Assembly: GCA_039908095.1 (NCBI GenBank)
Contig: JAMOBJ010000003.1
Coordinates: 127,821 to 191,820 of the forward strand
Direction of reading: 5' to 3'
From: Nitrospirae bacterium YQR-1
Lineage (GTDB): Bacteria > Nitrospirota > Thermodesulfovibrionia > Thermodesulfovibrionales > Magnetobacteriaceae
DNA length: 64,000 nucleotides
Each line of letters opens with the position of its first letter. Position 1 is the first letter of the stretch. Under the pieces are notes generated by a model. The model saw only the letters and a list, made by a program, of their open reading frames with translations. It made no database searches and was not told the origin of the DNA. Both the position numbers and the translations under genes were made by a program. This document shows positions 53,465 to 63,563 of this stretch, one piece after another.

Positions 53465-56400
53465 ATGAAGATATATCCAAAAACTACTATTATTCTGTTG
53501 TTCATAGCATTATTACCAATTTTTACAATTAGCGTTGCCGCTTATCATATCGCCGGAATAGTATTAAAACAACATATTATTGACAGCCTTGAATCGACTG
53601 CAACGGTTCAGAAACAGAGAATTGAAAGCAAGCTGGAAATGAATATCGAGAGAATGGATCTAATTACAAGCAGACCTCCGATGCGTGCAGCACTTGAGAA
53701 TTATTTAAAAACCGGCGATAGACAACAACTGGAAATAGTTGTCACTGTTATATCAAATGCTAAGGCAGTCATAAAGGACATAGAAGACATCCACATATTG
53801 AATAAAGACGGAAAGGTGGCCGCCTCGACAAACGATTCGCTACTCAGTATGGATTTTTCCAAAGAAGAGTACTTTATCAGGGGAATGAAAGGCTATTCGA
53901 TGGATGTTTTTTCTCTTAGAGATGAGGTTAAAGTTGTCAATTACCTTTCATGTCCGTTAGTGCATGAAAAGAGGCTGATAGGGATATTGGTTGTTGAAAC
54001 CACATTTAAGCCAATTATAGAAATTACCCGTGATTATGCCGGATTGGGAAAAACAGGGGAATCTATCCTCGCAAAGATTGATGAAAATGGAGACGCCCTT
54101 TTTATTGTCCCTCTGAGATTCGATGAAAACTCGGTATTGAGAAAAACTACTCATATGAGTAAAATAGATAGTCCGGTTGTTCAGGCGTTGATGAAAAAAG
54201 AAAATACCCTGTATGATGTGATAGATTACAGAGGGAAGGTAGTTACAGCTGTAACAAAGTCTATTGGGAAGACTAACTGGGGGCTGGTAGTGAAAGTAGA
54301 TGGAGATGAGGCACTTTCCCCGCTTTTTAAGCTGCGCAATCTCTTTATAGGAGTTGCCGGTATTACAATTGTCCTTGTACTTACGATCTCTTTTTACAGT
54401 GCCCGTTCAATTACCAAACCTATTACAAATCTTACAGTCGTTGCAATGAGAATAAAAGAAGGTGACACCTCTGCAATTGCAGACATTAGTTCAAGTGATG
54501 AGATTGGCTTTTTATCGGAGACGTTTAACGAAATGACGGCAGACTTGTTAGAATCGAAAAAGAAACTGGAACACGATATAGAGGAACAATACAAGTTGTT
54601 TTTTGAAAATGCCGTGGAGTCTATATTGCTGTGCGAGGCAGAGGGGCAAAGTGCCGGAGCAATAATTAAGGCAAACAGAGCTGCTTCGGAAATGTATGGT
54701 TATACTATAGAAGAACTCCAACAGATATCCATCTATGATCTTAACTCTACCGATAGAGCCTATTTTGTTAGAGAGAGCATAGGCAGCGTAATATCTGGAG
54801 AGCAATTAAAGGGTGAAACAAAAAACATAAGAAAAAATGGAAGCAGTTTCCCCGTCGAATTTACAGCAGTCTTGCTGGAAATTAAAGACAAAAAATATAT
54901 TATTATGTTTTCAAGCGACATATCGGAACGTAAAAGAATAGAGGCGGCACAGGACGCAGCCCGTAAAGAAGCTGAGGCGGCCAACAGGGCAAAGAGTGAA
55001 TTCATTGCTAACATAAGCCATGAGATAAGGACTCCAATGAATGCAATTATCGGATTATCATCCCTTACCTTAAAGACTGATTTAACAACAAAACAGCGGG
55101 ATTACCTTAATAAGCTGTTACTTTCAGCTAAATCACTTTTGGGAATAATAAACGATGTCCTCGATATTTCCAAGATAGAGTCAAACAAACTTGAAATAGA
55201 ATCAATAGATTTCAACCTTGACGACCTTTTAAATGATATCGCTGCCGTTCATACCTTAAAGGCGGAAGAAAAGGGAATCGAACTCATTTATTTTCTCCAG
55301 GACAATGTACCAAAACACTTGATAGGAGACCCTTTAAGGTTGGGACAGATAGTTACGAATTTGCTGAACAATGCTGTTAAGTTCACAGAAAAAGGAGAGA
55401 TAATCCTCTCGGTAAAGGCTTTGACTGTAACAGAGACTGAGGTTGTATTAGAGTTTTCAATAAGCGATACCGGCATAGGAATTAAACAGGAACAACTATC
55501 ATCTTTATTCAAACCTTTTACCCAACTGGATGCTTCTACTACCAGAGTCTATGGTGGAACAGGACTGGGATTAGCAATCTGTGACAATATGGTGAAAAAA
55601 ATGAATGGTGACATAACTGTAACGAGTGAGTACGGTAAAGGAAGTAAATTTACTTTCACAGTAATATTAGGCTGCCGGAAACCATGTAGTGTAGAGCGTT
55701 ATGCAGTTCCAGATGATTTATATAAGTTAAGAGCATTGGTTGTGGACGATAATAAAACTTCAAGAGATATTTTGAGTTCTATTTTAGAGGCTTTCACTTT
55801 TAGTGTAACGGCAGTGGATTCCGGAGAGTCGGCAATTGATGAGATAAAACGGGTATCGAAAGCACCACAGGAGGATCAATATAAATTGACTTTAATGGAT
55901 TTCAAAATGCCTGGTATGAATGGCTTAGAGACTATAAAATGTATAAGGAACGATACCGATATTATTAATATTCCTATTATAATTATGGTGACTGCATATG
56001 ACAGCGAAGAGCTGAGACAATCTGCCGGAGAACTGGGAGTTGACGTATGCCTCAATAAACCTATTCACCCCTCACAGTTGTTTAACGCCATACTTGAAGT
56101 GTTTGGCAGATTTAAACCATTATCCTCTAAGAAACTCGAGATGGAATTACGCAAGGTTGAAGACTTCAAAGGTGCCAGGGTGTTAGTTGTGGAAGATCAT
56201 CCGATAAACAGGCAGATTGCAGGGGAATTATTGGAACAATCCGGTGTGAATGTTGAATTTGCCAACAATGGCTTAATAGCTGTATCAAAAATAGTTGAAC
56301 GAGGAGATGTTTACGATATTGTTTTAATGGACATACATATGCCGGAGATGGATGGATTTCAGGCAACAGAACAAATTAGAAAAAAACTCTCCAAAGACGA

Positions 56401-57193
56401 ACTCCCAATTATCGCAATGACAGCCCATGCGATGAAGGAGGAGATAGAGAGATATTTTGATGCCGGTATGAATGACTATATATCAAAACCTATAGATAAT
56501 GAAGCGTTTTATGATAAACTCAGTAAGTGGTTAAAGACTAAAGTCAGCAGGAGCGAAGTATTGTCGGCTGACGATATATATTTCCCGTATGAATTTGAGG
56601 GAATAGATGTTAAGGCATTGTTGAGGAGGCTCAACTATAACACAAAACTACTTGAAAATATTCTAACGGAATTTAGGAACAGCTCTGAAACTATAATGGA
56701 TGATATAATGGATGCAATCACTGCAAAGAACTACGAGAGGGCTAAGCACTTGCTTCATGGTCTAAAGGGAATGTCCGCCAACATGTCGGCTGTTGAAATC
56801 TATAATGAAATAGTAAGCATAGAAAGTGCCTTATCGGAGGAAACACCGGTAAATCTGGACAGACTTCAGACAAAGCTAAGACGCCTCTACAGCTCGGTTG
56901 ACATGTTTGAGAATTTTAAGAAAGACAAGTCTGGTTCGAAAAGTGATGAAGAACCTTTAGATGTAAATTCTTTAAAAAGCATATACTTTAAACTAAATAA
57001 GCTTCTAAATGAAAACGCCTTGCATACGGTGACATATTTTGAAAGTATAAAGAGCACTATAGAGAGTGTATCAGAGGCGGAGACGGTAAATAAGTTACAG
57101 GAAAATATATCAAATCTAAACTATGCTGCGGCTCTTTCTGTATTGCAACAAATTTTCAGCAAGTTTAAATTTGTTTCAGTGAAGGGAGAATAA
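53465..57193 (+). CDS. Membrane hybrid sensor kinase: dCache-HAMP-PAS-HisKA-HATPase-REC-REC-HPt
   Basis: A 1242-residue protein. Membrane segments at about 8-28 and 290-312 enclose a periplasmic Cache-type sensor domain. HAMP (about 313-365), PAS (about 375-490), HisKA (N-I-S-H-E-I-R-T-P-M-N) and HATPase (D-T-G-I-G-I, G-T-G-L-G-L) follow. Two receivers come next, with L-M-D-F-K-M-P-G and L-M-D-I-H-M-P-E-M-D-G as acceptor sites. The C-terminal HPt carries H-L-L-H-G-L-K-G. It forms a complete internal phosphorelay. The stop is 2 bases before the REC-GGDEF gene, its probable output partner. Confidence 0.92.
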   Translation: MKIYPKTTIILLFIALLPIFTISVAAYHIAGIVLKQHIIDSLESTATVQKQRIESKLEMNIERMDLITSRPPMRAALENYLKTGDRQQLEIVVTVISNAKAVIKDIEDIHILNKDGKVAASTNDSLLSMDFSKEEYFIRGMKGYSMDVFSLRDEVKVVNYLSCPLVHEKRLIGILVVETTFKPIIEITRDYAGLGKTGESILAKIDENGDALFIVPLRFDENSVLRKTTHMSKIDSPVVQALMKKENTLYDVIDYRGKVVTAVTKSIGKTNWGLVVKVDGDEALSPLFKLRNLFIGVAGITIVLVLTISFYSARSITKPITNLTVVAMRIKEGDTSAIADISSSDEIGFLSETFNEMTADLLESKKKLEHDIEEQYKLFFENAVESILLCEAEGQSAGAIIKANRAASEMYGYTIEELQQISIYDLNSTDRAYFVRESIGSVISGEQLKGETKNIRKNGSSFPVEFTAVLLEIKDKKYIIMFSSDISERKRIEAAQDAARKEAEAANRAKSEFIANISHEIRTPMNAIIGLSSLTLKTDLTTKQRDYLNKLLLSAKSLLGIINDVLDISKIESNKLEIESIDFNLDDLLNDIAAVHTLKAEEKGIELIYFLQDNVPKHLIGDPLRLGQIVTNLLNNAVKFTEKGEIILSVKALTVTETEVVLEFSISDTGIGIKQEQLSSLFKPFTQLDASTTRVYGGTGLGLAICDNMVKKMNGDITVTSEYGKGSKFTFTVILGCRKPCSVERYAVPDDLYKLRALVVDDNKTSRDILSSILEAFTFSVTAVDSGESAIDEIKRVSKAPQEDQYKLTLMDFKMPGMNGLETIKCIRNDTDIINIPIIIMVTAYDSEELRQSAGELGVDVCLNKPIHPSQLFNAILEVFGRFKPLSSKKLEMELRKVEDFKGARVLVVEDHPINRQIAGELLEQSGVNVEFANNGLIAVSKIVERGDVYDIVLMDIHMPEMDGFQATEQIRKKLSKDELPIIAMTAHAMKEEIERYFDAGMNDYISKPIDNEAFYDKLSKWLKTKVSRSEVLSADDIYFPYEFEGIDVKALLRRLNYNTKLLENILTEFRNSSETIMDDIMDAITAKNYERAKHLLHGLKGMSANMSAVEIYNEIVSIESALSEETPVNLDRLQTKLRRLYSSVDMFENFKKDKSGSKSDEEPLDVNSLKSIYFKLNKLLNENALHTVTYFESIKSTIESVSEAETVNKLQENISNLNYAAALSVLQQIFSKFKFVSVKGE

Positions 57194-57195
57194 CC

Positions 57196-58107
57196 ATGGA
57201 TTCAGATAAACAGAAGATTTTGATTGTAGATGATATGCCGATGAATATAAAGATATTGAACGAACTGTTACAGGAGGATTATCTGACATACTATGCAACC
57301 GGCGGAAATCAAGCCATAGAAATGACATCGCTAATAGTCCCAGACTTAATTCTTTTGGATATTATTATGCCGGAGATAAATGGATATGAAGTATATAAGA
57401 CAATTCGTGAAGATGAACATCTTGCATCTATACCAATAATATTCATAACGGCCATGGATGGCGATATAGATGAATCATATGGATTAAACATCGGTGCCGT
57501 GGATTATATCACTAAGCCCTTTAATCCATCAATAGTGAAATTACGCGTGAAGAACCACCTTGAGTTGAAAAAACAAAGGGACATTTTGTCTAAACTGGCT
57601 ACAATAGACGCCTTAACTGCAATTCCGAATAGGAGAACTTTCGACGATTCATATCGAAGGGAGTGGACCAGGGCGGTAAGAATAAATTCTGCTTTGTCGT
57701 TAATGCTTATAGATATTGATTATTTTAAACTTTACAATGACCACTATGGACATATACAGGGAGATATAAGCCTTAGAAAAGTAGCCGATACGTTGCAAGC
57801 ATGTCTAAAACGCCCAACAGATTTAGTGGCACGATATGGTGGAGAGGAGTTTGTCTGTTTGCTTCCGGAAACCGGCATAGATGGTGTAGTACAAATAGGC
57901 AATCAAATAAGAGTTTCAATAGAGGCATTGAAAATACCCCATGAATTCTCAAAAGTCTCCAGTTATATTACCATAAGCGCAGGGTGCTCCAAAGTAAGCC
58001 CTACTCTTGACATTTTACCTGAAATATTTTTAAGCCATGTTGACAAGCTTCTCTATCAGTCAAAACAAGGTGGGAGAAATTTATTAACATGCGATGTTTA
58101 TCTGTAA
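57196..58107 (+). CDS. REC-GGDEF diguanylate cyclase
   Basis: A 303-residue response regulator. The N-terminal receiver has acceptor Asp in L-I-L-L-D-I-I-M-P. The C-terminal diguanylate cyclase domain has the active A-site G-G-E-E-F and the product-inhibition I-site R-P-T-D five residues before it, so it should make c-di-GMP and be feedback-inhibited. AAGGGAG precedes the ATG, and it is co-transcribed with the upstream hybrid kinase. Confidence 0.94.
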   Translation: MDSDKQKILIVDDMPMNIKILNELLQEDYLTYYATGGNQAIEMTSLIVPDLILLDIIMPEINGYEVYKTIREDEHLASIPIIFITAMDGDIDESYGLNIGAVDYITKPFNPSIVKLRVKNHLELKKQRDILSKLATIDALTAIPNRRTFDDSYRREWTRAVRINSALSLMLIDIDYFKLYNDHYGHIQGDISLRKVADTLQACLKRPTDLVARYGGEEFVCLLPETGIDGVVQIGNQIRVSIEALKIPHEFSKVSSYITISAGCSKVSPTLDILPEIFLSHVDKLLYQSKQGGRNLLTCDVYL

Positions 58108-58197
58108 GCGTCTAATTAATGGATAGTCTGCTGTAATCTGAAATTTCTGCCCAAAAACCACTTTTAGCGGGCTATCTCTTTCTTTCATAGTATCTAT

Positions 58198-58210
58198 AAG
58201 TTGCAGTCAT
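58198..58210. repeat. Dispersed repeat arm, copy 7 (degenerate)
   Basis: AAGTTGCAGTC occurs at 58198-58208 in the gap between the convergent GGDEF and sigma-54-activator genes. No second arm is visible. Confidence 0.4.
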
Positions 58211-58217
58211 ACCACTT

Positions 58218-59948
58218 TTACTTTATATTGTGCTTTTTCATTTTCTCATAGAGAGTAACTCTACTGACACCCAACAATTCCGCTGCTTTATTCTTTTTCC
58301 ATCGGGATTGTTCTAAGGCCTGGATAATCTTATTGCGCTCATCCGGTAATAAAAAGCCCTCCGGTGTATTTTCTATTATCTCTGCTCGTTCTTTAAAATT
58401 CGCCGGTAAATCATCAACTGTAATTACGGGCTTATCACACAGGACAAAGGCATGTTCCATAGCATGTTCCAGTTCCCGCACATTCCCTGCCCATCGGTGG
58501 CCCATAAAGCGCTTCATAACATCGGCTGATACGTTTTGTATGTTCTTTTTGAATCTCAGATTGAATTTATCTAAAAAATGGCTTACCAGTGAGTGTATGT
58601 CTGATAATCTTTCCCGAAGTGGCGGAATATGAAGCTCCATAACGTTTATTCTGTAGTATAAGTCCTCCCTGAACTCTCCTTTGACAACCTTCCGCTTAAG
58701 GTCCTGATTAGTAGCCGCCAGCACTCTTACGTCTGACTTGACGGGGATGGAATCTCCCACACGCTCAAATTCAAATTCCTGCAGCACACGCAATAATCGC
58801 AGTTGAGTATTCAGAGACATATCGCCGATTTCATCAAGAAAAATCGTACCCCCCTCCGCCATTTGAAATCTTCCGGTTTTGTCCTTTAAAGCTCCTGTAA
58901 AGGCCCCTTTGACATGTCCGAATAATTCACTTTCAAGCAGTCCCTCAGACAGTGCGCTACAATTTACTTTAACCAGCGGTTTGCCGCCGCGCTCTCCGGT
59001 ATAGTGAATCGCCTCTGCAACCAGTTCTTTCCCTGTACCGCTTTCACCCGTTATGACAACTGTGGTCTTTACAACTGCAAGACTCTGTATCAGGGAATAG
59101 ACCTTTTGCATAGCCTCACTTTTGCCGACTAATTTGTGATACTCCCTCCTTTGCTTTAGTTCGGTCTCCAGCATTGATGTATAGGTGTCGTCTCTGATTA
59201 CCATCACTGCACCGTAGTGCTTGCCGTTGTTGCCAAGTAAAGGATAAGTCGTCACGTTTACCACGGAAGTCTTATGTGACTGGCAACATTCCAGCCGGCT
59301 TTTTTTTGAAGGTTCTCCATCTCGCATTGTCTCAGCCAGGGTTTCACAGCAGCTATTAGTACATGTTGAAAAAACTGAATTAAAATCATTGCCGATAATA
59401 TTTTCAGGGACCTTGCCGCAAATAGTTTTTACTGCATTATTGGCATTTATTATTTTCATATCATTATCAACGGTTATTATAGCCTCGCCAACGCTTCTGA
59501 AAATTGCCTCTGTGTTTGTTTTGTATCTCTGAATTTCCCTTTCATATGTGATGTGCCGGCAACTCTGGGCAACGGTCTTCAAAAATGTTTTGTTATCAAT
59601 GGGTTTCATTACGAATTTATCTATTCCCAGATTTGTTAAATCCAACAGATACCGCGCCTCATCGTGTGCGGAGGTTATAATTATTACCTGCTCCTTATTA
59701 ATCTTTTTTATCTCTTTTGTCATTTCAATGCCATCCATTACAGGCATCCGAATGTCGCTTATTATCAGATCGTACTTTTGCAGCTGGTACATATCCACAG
59801 CATCCTTACCGTTTGTGGCAGTTGTAACTAAACTGAAAAATCTGCCAAGGACATAAGTCATGTCCTCCCTTATGCTGTTGTTATCCTCAACGTACAGAAC
59901 CGTAAGTTCTTTAGCATATTGCATTAATTCTGCGACAGTGCTTTCCAT
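58218..59948 (-). CDS. Sigma-54-dependent response regulator (REC-PAS-AAA-Fis)
   Basis: A 576-residue transcription activator. It comprises a receiver with I-I-S-D-I-R-M-P, a PAS domain (about 145-260), the AAA domain with Walker A G-E-S-G-T-G-K-E, the sigma-54 contact loop G-A-F-T-G-A, Walker B-type G-G-T-I-F-L-D-E, and a C-terminal Fis-type helix-turn-helix (K-A-A-E-L-L-G-V-S-R-V-T-L-Y). The PAS is cysteine-rich (C-T-N-S-C-C and E-C-C), perhaps redox- or metal-sensing. It ends 6 bases after the upstream kinase gene's stop, making a two-component pair. Confidence 0.93.
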   Translation of the reverse strand: MESTVAELMQYAKELTVLYVEDNNSIREDMTYVLGRFFSLVTTATNGKDAVDMYQLQKYDLIISDIRMPVMDGIEMTKEIKKINKEQVIIITSAHDEARYLLDLTNLGIDKFVMKPIDNKTFLKTVAQSCRHITYEREIQRYKTNTEAIFRSVGEAIITVDNDMKIINANNAVKTICGKVPENIIGNDFNSVFSTCTNSCCETLAETMRDGEPSKKSRLECCQSHKTSVVNVTTYPLLGNNGKHYGAVMVIRDDTYTSMLETELKQRREYHKLVGKSEAMQKVYSLIQSLAVVKTTVVITGESGTGKELVAEAIHYTGERGGKPLVKVNCSALSEGLLESELFGHVKGAFTGALKDKTGRFQMAEGGTIFLDEIGDMSLNTQLRLLRVLQEFEFERVGDSIPVKSDVRVLAATNQDLKRKVVKGEFREDLYYRINVMELHIPPLRERLSDIHSLVSHFLDKFNLRFKKNIQNVSADVMKRFMGHRWAGNVRELEHAMEHAFVLCDKPVITVDDLPANFKERAEIIENTPEGFLLPDERNKIIQALEQSRWKKNKAAELLGVSRVTLYEKMKKHNIK

Positions 59949-59954
59949 CTTTTA

Positions 59955-62933
59955 TTATAAAATATTTACTGGAATCTTTATAGTAAAAACTGCTCCGTGC
60001 TTCCTGTTGCCGGCACTGATTGTGCCGTTACAGTGCTCCTCAACAATCATCCTGGCCATATACAGGCCAAGGCCGGTACCATTAAGCTCCTCCTTAGTAG
60101 AAAAATATGGAAAGAAAATTTGATCTAATATCTCTGAGGGGATTCCGCCTCCGTTATCTGAAATCTCTGTAACCGCATAACCATCTTCCTGATAAACATT
60201 AATTGTCACCTTTGGGTTATCCACCCTCCTGCCGTCTATTGCATCTTTTGAGTTGACAAGAATGCTTAAAAATACATGAACAAGTTCATTTGCATGAGTT
60301 TCCAACTCGATATCCGATTGATAATTAACTTCTATGTCAATACCACCAGCCTGAAACTGAGATCCAATTATTCTGAGGGTTTTCCCAATAATGCTATTCA
60401 TGTCAGATTTTTGTTTGCCTACTTCCGGCTTGAAAAAGTTGCTAAAGTCATTAATTGTTTGTGACAGGTGTGCAATCTGAAACTTAATTTTACTAAGAAA
60501 TTCAGACACAGTTTTTTTAGATAAAGAATCTAACATTGAGTCAAGCTCAAACCTGTTGACAGCGGCTCCTAATGCTGCTATCGGCTGCTTCCACTGATGG
60601 GCTATCAGGCTTAACATCTCGCCCATTTTCGCCATTCGGTCACGTAAAAAAAGAAGGCGGTCTTTGTGTTTTCTCTCTGTAATGTCATTAACCAATGCGA
60701 TAGCGCCTTCATATTTGCCGTTTTCATCCATAATCGGCGACGCTGAGAGTATAGTATAAATTCTTTTTCCATCCTTTCTGGTAAATTCAAAGTCGTGTTG
60801 CTCTGTAATGCCTTCCTTGCGCCTTTGTATATTTCGTTTAGTTATTTCGATCCCCCGGATATCCATAAACCTGAACAATTCAGTGCCTGTCATCTCATCA
60901 ACGGTATATCCTAACATATCAGCCATTTTTTGATTGACAAATGTTGTAACTGAATCTTTATCAATAACCCAAATCCCCTCCTGCGCCAGTTCTACTATTT
61001 GCCGGTACTTCTTTTCACTTTCCCTGAAAGCCAGTTCAATTATTCGTTTAGATTGTTCATTCTCTATCGTCTCCAATGCATAAGATAGATCAAGTACAAT
61101 TTCCTCTATAAGTGTTATTTCCGGTTCCATGAAGAAATTCTTTTCAGACGAGTATATCGTCAGTACGCCGATAACCTTCTCCTTCATTATTATTGGAAAG
61201 ACGGCGTAAGAACGATAGTTGGCATTATTTGCATTGTATGTTTGAGCCGGCTTTATTCTCAAGTCATTATTTATGAGGTACTTACCGTCTCTTAATACTA
61301 TTTCTGATACAGATACCCCTGCCAGTTCGCTTAAACACTCTTTTTCTACACCGGCAGACGCTACCGGATTCAATGAAAGTGTATCTTTATCAATAATCCC
61401 TATCCATACTGCTTTAAACATCCCATATTTTACACAGATTTGGCATATCATTTTAAGAAGCACAGTTTTATTTTTTGTCCTTACTATACATTGATTTACC
61501 TGGCTTAAAGCCGCATAAAGGCGGTTTGTGCGGACTAGCTCCTGCTGCATTTTTTTAGCGCCGGTAATGTCTTGAATCATTGCTAAACCGTATAGTACTT
61601 TTCCATCGCTGCCTTTTATAACAGATAAGGTTAAGTTGGCCCATATCACATTTCCTGGTTTAGTAATATATTGCTTTTCGACTGTAAATGAGGGTATTTC
61701 CTGCCTGTAGAGTTGTTTTACAAGTTCCGTATCTCTTGCAATATAGCGAGGGTGAGTAAAGTCAAGAAATGTCATATTTTTTAATTCGTCTAAGGAATAC
61801 TCAAGTATATCACAAAATTTTTTATTGGCATTAACGAATTTATAATTAGTCTCCGAAAGACTTATTCCTATCGGACCGTCTTCAAAAACCCTGCGAAACA
61901 GCTCGTTGCTTTCATAAAGTTTTGCTATAATATTAGCGTTTCTCCTGTACCATAAAGCAGAGATGCCGGTAAGAGTTAATGCTATTAACAAAATAACAAT
62001 AAAACCAAGCAGAATCGAAAATTCCCTTATCGGTTGATATATTTCGTCTGTATCCACCTTAGAAACAATAAACCATGGAGTATCCGGTACCGGCATAATA
62101 GAGGCAATAACCCTATGCCCCCTATAATCAAAACCTTCCACCAGACCTTTTTGACCTAACACCGCCATTGCTGCAGGCAGCATTGTCTTTTCATCAATAG
62201 GGAGTCTAAACACTAAGGCTGTGCCTTTTTTGTGTCGCAGCTCATTCAGATAGACTACGTCATTACCTTCACGGCGTATCAAAAGTGTTTCGGCGCTATC
62301 ACTAGGCGTTGGCCATGTCTGGATTAATGGGAACAGCTCTTCATTTGGATCAATGTCTAATAAAATTGTGCCTGTCACTTCCGGCGGTAAATCATGGTTA
62401 GTAAAATCTTTTAGTAAAACAGGCACTGCAACAGTCAATCTAACGGCATTGTCTAAGTTCATATAAAGGTCGGAAAATACAATATCTTTTGTGCTTATAG
62501 CTTTATCAATAAGAGACTTTGAAAACTTATCAAGGAGCTTGCCGGTTTCTGTAGAAAGAACGACAGAGCCGTCCTTGCCGGTAAGTATTACTCTTAAATA
62601 CATGTTTACATTTCTAATGGACAGTAATCGTGATTTGAGTGTGGCGTTATGCAATTCCGAGTTCCTGTTCTTTAGATATTGGCTTACATAGGAAGCAAAT
62701 ATTGCACTCTCTTTGATAGCCAGTGCATCCCTATAACGTTCTTTTTTCCATTTTATTATCTGATTGGTTTTCAGAGTGCCTATGGCTGATAAGTCATCTG
62801 TAATATGCTTAATTAAGTGTTCCTTTTGTTTGCTATATGTAAGGTAGCCGGTTACGCAGATAATTACCGAGATACAGATGAAAATGCAAATGGGTATCCA
62901 TGATATTTTAGGAAGAATTTTTTCATTAACCAT
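59955..62933 (-). CDS. Membrane sensor histidine kinase: dCache-PAS-GAF-PAS-HisKA-HATPase
   Basis: A protein of 992 residues from ATG 62933, which has a strong GGAAGGAGG in front. The open frame extends 46 codons further but without support. Two membrane segments flank a periplasmic dCache-type domain. A first PAS (V-F-E-D-G-P-I-G-I-S), GAF, a second PAS, then a kinase core follow. The phosphoacceptor is H-Q-W-K-Q-P rather than H-E-[IL]-[RN], and the HATPase has D-N-G-G-G-I-P and G-T-G-L-G-L. It is the probable partner of the downstream sigma-54 activator. Confidence 0.92.
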   Translation of the reverse strand: MVNEKILPKISWIPICIFICISVIICVTGYLTYSKQKEHLIKHITDDLSAIGTLKTNQIIKWKKERYRDALAIKESAIFASYVSQYLKNRNSELHNATLKSRLLSIRNVNMYLRVILTGKDGSVVLSTETGKLLDKFSKSLIDKAISTKDIVFSDLYMNLDNAVRLTVAVPVLLKDFTNHDLPPEVTGTILLDIDPNEELFPLIQTWPTPSDSAETLLIRREGNDVVYLNELRHKKGTALVFRLPIDEKTMLPAAMAVLGQKGLVEGFDYRGHRVIASIMPVPDTPWFIVSKVDTDEIYQPIREFSILLGFIVILLIALTLTGISALWYRRNANIIAKLYESNELFRRVFEDGPIGISLSETNYKFVNANKKFCDILEYSLDELKNMTFLDFTHPRYIARDTELVKQLYRQEIPSFTVEKQYITKPGNVIWANLTLSVIKGSDGKVLYGLAMIQDITGAKKMQQELVRTNRLYAALSQVNQCIVRTKNKTVLLKMICQICVKYGMFKAVWIGIIDKDTLSLNPVASAGVEKECLSELAGVSVSEIVLRDGKYLINNDLRIKPAQTYNANNANYRSYAVFPIIMKEKVIGVLTIYSSEKNFFMEPEITLIEEIVLDLSYALETIENEQSKRIIELAFRESEKKYRQIVELAQEGIWVIDKDSVTTFVNQKMADMLGYTVDEMTGTELFRFMDIRGIEITKRNIQRRKEGITEQHDFEFTRKDGKRIYTILSASPIMDENGKYEGAIALVNDITERKHKDRLLFLRDRMAKMGEMLSLIAHQWKQPIAALGAAVNRFELDSMLDSLSKKTVSEFLSKIKFQIAHLSQTINDFSNFFKPEVGKQKSDMNSIIGKTLRIIGSQFQAGGIDIEVNYQSDIELETHANELVHVFLSILVNSKDAIDGRRVDNPKVTINVYQEDGYAVTEISDNGGGIPSEILDQIFFPYFSTKEELNGTGLGLYMARMIVEEHCNGTISAGNRKHGAVFTIKIPVNIL

Positions 62934-63203
62934 TATAAACCTCCTTCCAAAAAAATAAGGAATTAGACCACTCCCATGAAATAATAATAGTGAAGTGTTT
63001 GTATATAATGATTCATTATAACCATAATCCAGTATAAAAATAAAGGGTTCTTTTGCGTTTGTAGTAGGCAAAAAGAGTAGGTAAAAAAAAGAACAGTGCG
63101 TAGTCGCTTAAAGATAAGGCCTCAGGTATAAAAAAATATCAAGGTTTCTTTTAGAAACCTGCTCCACTTGCGCTCTATATCCGTTATTGTGTATAATTGG
63201 TAA
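62934..63203. other. Intergenic region upstream of the sensor kinase
   Basis: No gene or RNA is recognised here. It carries the minus-strand promoter region of the kinase, with only the ribosome-binding site at its left edge identified with confidence. Confidence 0.4.
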
Positions 63204-63237
63204 TACCAAGTAGCCTTCATTCGTCTAACTTTGTCGG
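63204..63237. repeat. Dispersed repeat, copy 8 (left part, interrupted)
   Basis: TACCAAGTAG at 63204-63213 leads into CATTCGTCTAACTTTGTCGG, the reverse complement of the right half of copy 2. A matching other half (CTCCCAGCCGCCTGTG) appears only at about 63508-63523, so the element seems split by inserted repeats. Confidence 0.6.
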
Positions 63238-63239
63238 TA

Positions 63240-63299
63240 TATAGCGAAAACCATAATTCAGTTCATTATTTTTAGTGGTTGAGATTGCCCTCCCCTGAA
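63240..63299. repeat. 60-bp dispersed repeat, copy B
   Basis: Matches 21601-21660 at 59 of 60 positions and shares GAGATTGCCCTCCCCTGAA at its right end. It lies just inside copy 8 of the inverted-repeat family. Confidence 0.75.
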
Positions 63300-63406
63300 G
63301 GGGATTCCCCTGGTCGCTATCGCTCATGGCAATGACGAATAAAAAAACACAGTAAAAACAGCTATATGCCGTCATTGCGAACCCCCGCAGGGGCTGTGGC
63401 AATCTC
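63281..63406. repeat. Two opposed GTCATTGC...GGCAATCTC palindromic repeats
   Basis: GAGATTGCC (63281-63289) to GGCAATGACG (63328-63337) is one unit in reverse; GTCATTGCGA (63371-63380) to GGCAATCTC (63398-63406) is another in forward direction. This is the arm arrangement of a palindromic repeat type known from many bacterial genomes. Confidence 0.7.
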
Positions 63407-63471
63407 TTCTTTTTTAATAAATTCAATAAGAACATACTTTTGCTTTTTGCTATAGTCAAAAGCTCCTTGAC

Positions 63472-63536
63472 ATCTCCCTTAAAGGGGAATCCCCTGTAAG
63501 GAGAGGCGTTGCCGGCTCCCAGCCGCCTGTGCTTGC
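63472..63536. repeat. Repeat segment shared with copy 3
   Basis: AAAGGGGAATCCCCTGTAAG followed by CTCCCAGCCGCCTGTGCTT repeats the interior of the element at 15763-15905. It probably represents the displaced second half of copy 8. Confidence 0.6.
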
Positions 63537-63563
63537 TTCTACCGATATAAGCACCTAATTGTT

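Noticed and set aside
63217..63459. An 80-codon minus-strand frame
   Set aside because: It translates the nested repeats (60-bp repeat and GTCATTGC palindrome) and has no protein-like pattern or ribosome-binding site.
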